From NCBI GenBank assembly GCA_036940085.1, contig JALLBK010000448.1, positions 1-12,731 of the forward strand: 12,731 nt of DNA. The letters run 5' to 3'. This document shows positions 8,901 to 12,731 of the stretch, piece by piece. The stretch's first letter is position 1. Every line of letters starts with the position of its first letter. The notes beneath the pieces were generated by a model that had not been told where the DNA came from, ran no database searches, and worked only from the letters and a program-made list of their open reading frames with translations. The position numbers and the translations under genes were made by a program. This stretch comes from Discostella pseudostelligera (Eukaryota; Bacillariophyta; Thalassiosirophyceae; Thalassiosirales; Thalassiosiraceae).

Positions 8901-9698
8901 ATCCAATGCTCCTTGGACACTCGCATCCTCGGTATGATAACCCAACTGCGAATATTGTGGAGTGAAGGAGGAATAGTTGGCAAGGAGTGTTAGGGGCTGT
9001 TGTTGATGATGATTTTGTTTCCCACCACCACCACCACCACCATTGCTAGCAAAGGAGGATGCAGAGTAGGATGCAGTGACAATGCTTCTCTTTCCACCCG
9101 CATTGTTGGAGACTGACGACGACGACGAAGAAGAAGAAGATGGGACAGCAACAAAGATTTGATCTGCATATTCCATCAAGGCAGTTCGGACAGACTCTTC
9201 CAACGAATTTTCTACCTCAGATAAGGAGATAATGCCGATTACCCGTGGTGGGTCGGATGATGATGCGGAGGAGGACAGAGCACGTTGGAGTGATGCCAAT
9301 ATGATATTGTGGTGGGAGTTGCTGCTGGTGGTAGTAGAAGTAGCGGTAGTAGTAGTAGTAGTCACATCTGCAGCATCATTAACACCAGCTGTTGCAGTTG
9401 TCGCAGGGAGAAGCAGGAAGCGACGTGCATTCCAACCATTCTTCTTGGATGCCTCCCTCCGCTGCTTGATGGCATTCAATCGATTGGCCTTGTTTTCATG
9501 GCTGCTGGTGACAATGCTGCCATGATTCTTTGACGACGATGATAATGCAATGGCAGTGCCTGATTGAACCTTTCCCGCCCCCTTGCGTCGATTGAGACTC
9601 CGCTTTGACGAACTGGTGCGTTTATTCTTCTTATTTTGCTGTTTGAGTTTCCCGGCTCGATGGGAGTGGCCGGTGTTCGCAGCGGCGGCAGCGGCCAT
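5936..9698 (-). CDS. TSR1: TSR1, pre-rRNA-processing/40S ribosome maturation factor (two exons)
   Basis: Exon 1 is 9698-6282 (1,139 codons), the intron 6281-6191 (91 bp; GTAAGG donor, CTATAG acceptor), and exon 2 6190-5936 (84 codons and TAG). The 1,223-residue product is much longer than yeast or human TSR1 (about 790-800). TSR1 is a catalytically inactive GTPase-like protein on late cytoplasmic pre-40S particles. Visible landmarks: basic N-terminus HRAGKLKQQNKKNK (about 13-26); degenerate GTPase-like domain (VIGIISLSEVENSLEESVR, about 150-170); an Asp/Glu tract (about 385-400); AARP2CN region with SRPYLVTDG (about 530) and NRPVHIPHLGTYSVKD (about 575-595); DEVDYEEETSARDRYARYR (about 820-840) leading to FRKSYWDPKENLP; then FAGSIFGPVSYAPCP (about 1043) and KYMFYNPEDVK|WFMPAGITTKHG across the splice junction, a signature of the family. 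The extra length is low-complexity insertions (poly-Ser, poly-Thr, poly-Gly). N at 8847 leaves residue 284 undetermined in a Gly-rich loop. The start was chosen because it directly precedes the conserved basic motif. Confidence 0.95.
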
Positions 9699-10499
9699 GA
9701 CGTGATGATGAACGATGATTTTAGAAGAAGCTCCGTTTGTTCTTTGTTTCTTACTAATGCAGCTCTGTCAAGGCATACCGCGACGCTCGTTGGCCGCTGG
9801 TCATGATCAGCTGCCGATGTAGTAGTGCAGCCTACTAGGTGTAGTACTCTAGTACCATGGTTTGGTGTCGGGCTTCGATATTCGATGCATGTGGATGTGG
9901 CGATTTGGTGACTACAAAAAATTCGTGGTTCTGCGGCTTCCCGCCATATCCTTTTGGCTTTTGGCACAGTGGTGTGATGGACAGGCTCATCTTCCCGCCA
10001 TTCTGTCCTCATTTCCCGCCATTATTTGTAATCCACGTGGAGAGCGGTGCGGTGAGGTGGAGGCAGGCATGCAGGGAAGGGGCGGGGAGAGAAGTCTAAG
10101 AAGTGCCGAGAGATGATAAGTAATGATGATGAATGCACCATCATCGCCACCACCAATGATGCATCCGATTATAATTCTCAGGCTCATGATAGATTCATAC
10201 ACGATAATGATAATGATGCATTTAACGTTAGTAGGCGAGTGAAGACAATACGACGAATATATAACAACATCTGCGATAAGATTTGATGTGTCGAGTAGGT
10301 ACTCTAATCCGCACTCCACAAATAATACCATGCTTGATGCTTGAAGTTAATCCACGGCTGTTCATTGTTTTGACGAGTTCAATGAATGGATTTCTCTCGT
10401 CACACACACTACACACCACCCCCATCCTACTTCCCGAATACCAGAGATATGGAGATGATTCTATTCGCCCATTCATCTCCCCCCAATCTCACTCTTATT
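9699..10499. promoter_or_regulatory. TSR1 upstream region with three E2F-like sites and a CCACGTGG box
   Basis: This 800-bp gap lies between the TSR1 start (minus strand) and the NOP10 stop. It holds TTCCCGCCA at 9938-9946 and 9992-10000 and TTTCCCGCC at 10012-10020, each followed by A or AT. They match the E2F/DP consensus (TTTCCCGCC) and lie about 240-320 bp upstream of the TSR1 ATG. A palindromic CCACGTGG (G-box/E-box type, bHLH or bZIP) follows at 10033-10040. The rest is AT-rich with GAT/ATC runs, for example a 7-bp inverted repeat GATGATG/CATCATC near 10126-10146. No further gene was found; the open frames here look like chance. Function is inferred from motif match and clustering. Confidence 0.5.
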
Positions 10500-11076
10500 T
10501 TAAAGAGGTTTCGATAATTTTGTATCTGGTAAATATATCCCAAATCGTTTCTTTATTGCCACTCGCTGTTTACTGAACTTGTCGTCTGGACTGAAGCGGG
10601 CCGGGTGCGCTGATTCCGTGACTTTCCCTTCAGGATTGGCTTTCTACATGTACATAGTTTCCCCAACATACAGTAATGACATTTAGTATTGTGACATATG
10701 AATTTATTGTTGCATACCGTTGAATGTTGTTGGTGATTTATGAGTTTATGATGGTCGTTTGCGATTTTGCGAAGTAGTGTCGCCCATGGATGTTGTTGAA
10801 AAGATAATTTGGAGAATGGTCGAGAGAATAATAATGAATGAGGAAGAGAAAGTGTCAGTACACTGAACCAAGAAATTAATATAAAATTGATGCCCCGGAA
10901 TATCTCTCTTCCAATGTCTCACAATTACTTTCATCGACACATTGACGACCATCGCCGGGTGTCACAACATCACAATCACAACATCTTACCCACGCGGCAA
11001 ACAGTAAACAGCAACGACGTACCTTGAGCGTATAAACTCGCTTGCCATTTTCATCGAGATAGTACATCAAATGCAT
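10500..11076 (-). CDS. NOP10: NOP10, H/ACA snoRNP core protein (two exons, 65 aa)
   Basis: Exon 1 is 11076-11023 (18 codons, [18 protein letters not shown]), the intron 11022-10644 (379 bp; GTACGT donor, ATGTAG acceptor), and exon 2 10643-10500 (47 codons plus TAA). The junction joins TLK to [20 protein letters not shown], followed by [15 protein letters not shown]. The pattern YYL-x-x-x-G-x-RVYTLKK ... [12 protein letters not shown](Y/F)S...R...KKRFG is the hallmark of NOP10, normally about 64 residues. NOP10 binds the dyskerin/Cbf5 pseudouridine synthase with NHP2 and GAR1 in H/ACA snoRNPs, acting in rRNA pseudouridylation and processing in the nucleolus. The C-terminal tail ([12 protein letters not shown]) differs from the usual LLPTQQ-type end. 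If the intron is retained, the frame stays open for 48 more codons in an unrelated Cys-containing sequence, which I consider accidental. It is divergent with Sm-D3 and tandem with TSR1. Confidence 0.94.
10644..11022 (-). other. NOP10 intron (379 bp)
   Basis: GT-AG intron with donor AAG|GTACGT at 11023/11022 and acceptor ATGTAG|AAA at 10644/10643. It lies between codons 18 and 19 in phase 0. It is several times longer than the 91-bp TSR1 intron. A weak box C/D-like arrangement (CGATGA at 10936-10931, CTGA at 10858-10855) is present but not convincing as a snoRNA. Confidence 0.88.
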
Positions 11077-11678
11077 ATTGTCGTCGTCCCTTGCGCCGCT
11101 GGGTTAATAGTAGTATTCTGTAGTAAGATATTGCATTGATTGTCGGCCGGCGGAGTTGGTTTTGGTTTTGGGTTGTGGGTCCAGCCGCGATATCGAGATG
11201 CCTGTGAGTTCTTTCCCGCGCTTTATTTGTGCGGTGGAGAATCGCTGGGTCTGTCCGTGGCAGGTGCTGGCAGCTAGCGGGCAGGTGGCAGCCAACTCGT
11301 ATTCCACGTGGCAGGGCAAAATATGGCGCGGAGCCAAAGATGCGATGGCGGTGTCGGGCCGACGGAATGAAGACGACTACAAACGACACCATACATGGCC
11401 ATGGCCGAAGCCACCACGAGGCAATAATACCCGCCACCGACCCCCCACCGCCCCCCGACGACCACCTGCAATCACAGTCGGTGCCTACTGCCTACGCAAT
11501 ACCCGAATACCCTTTTTACCCTGGCTATCGATTCACGACATTCTTTTTCAAGCAAAGAATCAATCCAGCAACATCGCGTCGACAGAGAGAGCGAGAGAGA
11601 GAGGTCATCTTTTTGTTGTTTCACCACCCACCATTTTATTTGCCCACAATCCGCAACATTTTTACTCCATAATACATC
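11077..11678. promoter_or_regulatory. Divergent NOP10 / Sm-D3 promoter region with E2F-like site and CCACGTGG
   Basis: About 600 bp separate the start codons of NOP10 (minus) and Sm-D3 (plus), so both promoters lie here. TTTCCCGCG at 11212-11220 matches the E2F consensus and CCACGTGG at 11304-11311 is identical to the box at 10033-10040. A GA microsatellite (about 11585-11602, GAGAGAGCGAGAGAGAGA) lies in the probable Sm-D3 5' leader. Open frames of 147 and 186 codons on the plus strand here have no recognisable family and run over the Sm-D3 leader, so I treat them as chance. Confidence 0.5.
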
Positions 11679-12534
11679 ATGAGCAACGTGGGCATACCAA
11701 TAAAACTTCTCTATGAAGCTGAGGGAATGAAAATTACAGTTGAGGTAAGTCTGTCGTAATGTTCTCGGAATAATAATTTATTGTACTGGCACAAAATATT
11801 GGCGGTGAGATGCGAGATATGACGAGAAATCTTTGGGGCGTTTGGCGGAGAGCGCAAGGGTGAAATAATGTCGATCTGGTGCTGAAAGGAAGGGTCCCAT
11901 CAAACCGTCATGATCCCTGTCTTTCTCACGGTCTGTTCAAATGATAATACCATCACAAACTCGAAAACCCAAGCCTCTTTCATCCCTCTGTGGATCAAAT
12001 CCACACAATTTTGGGCTTGATTATACGTAGGATGTGAAATCTGAACACATCATGGGTGTGGTAAGGGTAGTAGAATGTAATTGGACAATTTCGGAGGAAT
12101 GTATTTGATTGTCCGTTTTGCGGAAAATGAATTTGTTGGGTGAATGTCGGGACTTCTATCTCCTTCTCATGATGATTCTTCCATTTCCATTTCTCACCCG
12201 AGTTGCACTCTTTGTTTCTCTATCGCCATTGTAGATGAAAAATGGTGAAATCTATCGAGGATTATTGCTCAATGCCGAGGATACAATGAATATGACCCTC
12301 TCGGATGTCATCCGGACTGGTCGTAATGGTCAGGTGACAAAATGTCCCACAGTCTATCTGCGAGGGAGTGGAGTACGATTTATTGCATTGCCGGACTTGT
12401 TGAGGAATGCACCAGCATTTAAGAAGGTGGCAAATATGAAGGCGAAGATGGAGGCGGAACGAGGTGGTGGTGGTGGTGGTGCAAAGTCAGCGGGGGGGAG
12501 TGGCGGAGGTGCTAAACGAAAGCGCGATGGTTAG
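11679..12534 (+). CDS. SNRPD3: Small nuclear ribonucleoprotein Sm-D3 (two exons, 121 aa)
   Basis: Exon 1 is 11679-11744 (22 codons, MSNVGIPIKLLYEAEGMKITVE), the intron 11745-12234 (490 bp; GTAAGT donor, TTGTAG acceptor), and exon 2 12235-12534 (99 codons and TAG). The Sm fold is plain: Sm1 motif across the junction (VE|MKNGEIYRGLLLNAED-MN) and Sm2 motif VYLRGSGVRFIALPD (about residues 76-90), then LLRNAPAFKK, matching Sm-D3 (GVPIKVLHEAEG, VYIRGS-IRF-ILPD, LKNAP in other eukaryotes). Sm-D3 is one of seven Sm proteins that encircle the U-rich Sm site of U1, U2, U4 and U5 snRNAs. The ATG at 12235 is an internal Met, not the start. The C-terminal tail is Gly-rich and ends AKRKRDG. It has a single RG dipeptide instead of the multiple RG repeats that are symmetrically dimethylated in animals and plants. 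The basic KRKR could serve as a nuclear signal. Confidence 0.95.
11745..12234 (+). other. Sm-D3 intron (490 bp) containing a two-tier hairpin
   Basis: Phase-0 intron, donor GAG|GTAAGT and acceptor CATTGTAG|ATG with a pyrimidine-rich tract before it. In its middle, CAAGCC (11970-11975) can pair with GGCTTG (12014-12019), and inside that TGTGGAT (11989-11995) can pair with ATCCACA (11999-12005) around a 3-base loop. The result is a stem, an internal loop of 13 and 8 bases, and an apical stem. TTGGCGG occurs twice near the 5' end (about 11800 and 11842). Confidence 0.9.
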
Positions 12535-12731
12535 GCAATTTGTATCCAGAACATTGTCATCATAGGGGAGGATAGCGGGTGATGGCTCCTTTGCACCGAT
12601 CGGGAAATGGTGGAAAGAAATGTTACGACCTTCATACAATCATATTTAGAGAAAGCAGATCGCATTATTGTCAATAATTTATTCTGACGCCGAAGCTGTT
12701 CCTAATTAAAAGAACTGGACCGAAAATGGTG
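12535..12731. other. Sm-D3 3' untranslated and downstream sequence
   Basis: No ORF, repeat or RNA gene could be supported in the last 197 bases. The segment presumably includes the Sm-D3 3' untranslated region; no clear AATAAA was seen, the nearest AT-rich element being CTAATTAAAAG at about 12701-12711. Confidence 0.5.

Noticed and set aside
6313..9525. Several plus-strand open frames (for example 6313-6879 and 7693-7995).
   Set aside because: They are antisense shadows of TSR1, whose conserved protein explains the sequence.
10851..10940. Possible box C/D snoRNA in the NOP10 intron (minus strand): CGATGA at 10936-10931 and CTGA at 10858-10855 with GTG/CAC next to the boxes.
   Set aside because: The C box departs from RTGATGA, the terminal stem is only 3 bp before a mismatch, no C'/D' pair is clear, and I see no rRNA complement that I can vouch for.
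11156..11716. Open plus-strand frames of 147 and 186 codons upstream of and across the Sm-D3 start.
   Set aside because: Composition is Pro/Arg/His-rich without recognisable domains, and they overlap the Sm-D3 first exon and the divergent promoter; most likely chance.
11939..12044. Possible box C/D snoRNA in the Sm-D3 intron (ATGATAA near 11941, CTGA near 12041).
   Set aside because: The flanking stem is about 3 bp unless it overlaps the D box, and the C box has a mismatch; not enough to call an RNA gene.
1..12731. Genome-wide reassignment of TGA to Trp or Arg.
   Set aside because: TSR1, FkbM, NOP10 and Sm-D3 have no internal TGA and use TGG for every Trp; a sense TGA would be expected at least occasionally in about 1,800 codons.
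1..12731. tRNA, rRNA genes, CRISPR arrays, bacterial operons or insertion sequences.
   Set aside because: No tRNA A/B box pair, rRNA-like segment, regular repeat-spacer array or transposase was seen; the intron-containing genes show a eukaryotic nuclear origin.

Overview
The window looks like nuclear DNA of a unicellular eukaryote, most likely a stramenopile and perhaps a diatom. Its intact genes encode core eukaryotic ribosome-biogenesis and spliceosome proteins (TSR1, NOP10, Sm-D3). They are split by GT-AG introns of 91 to 490 bp, and the proteins carry long Ser/Thr/Gly and Asp/Glu low-complexity runs. The lineage is inferred from general style. No base was compared with a database.

Layout. 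(1) 1-2217, minus strand: the N-terminal part of a large BEACH-family (neurobeachin/ALFY-like) protein. It runs as one frame interrupted by three in-frame TGA codons; a further piece of the concanavalin-like domain lies at 9-340, and the gene leaves the window on the left. (2) 2218-2614: a short divergent promoter region rich in the pentamer GTATC. (3) 2615-3426, plus strand: a broken gene with a mitochondrial-type presequence, carrying three frame changes and two in-frame TGAs. It is followed at 3427-4029 by an anonymous stretch that is open in one frame apart from TGAs. (4) 4356-5522, minus: an intact FkbM-type methyltransferase with an N-terminal membrane anchor. (5) 5523-5935: a GATGAG/GATTAG microsatellite and the second copy of a dispersed repeat of about 150 bp whose first copy is at 3440-3604. 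(6) 5936-9698, minus: TSR1, two exons. (7) 9699-10499: TSR1 upstream region with three E2F-like sites and a CCACGTGG box. (8) 10500-11076, minus: NOP10, two exons, only 65 codons and easy to miss. (9) 11077-11678: the divergent NOP10/Sm-D3 promoter, with another E2F-like site and another CCACGTGG. (10) 11679-12534, plus: Sm-D3, two exons.

The right two thirds form a cluster of RNA and ribosome machinery: TSR1 (40S pre-ribosome maturation), NOP10 (H/ACA snoRNP) and Sm-D3 (spliceosomal Sm ring). The TSR1 upstream region and the NOP10/Sm-D3 divergent region share the same two motif types, which suggests growth- or cell-cycle-linked co-regulation. The left third looks decayed or recoded. Its most unusual feature is that every substitution-type interruption in the recognisable reading frames is TGA, at positions where arginine would fit, while no intact gene in the window ends in TGA.
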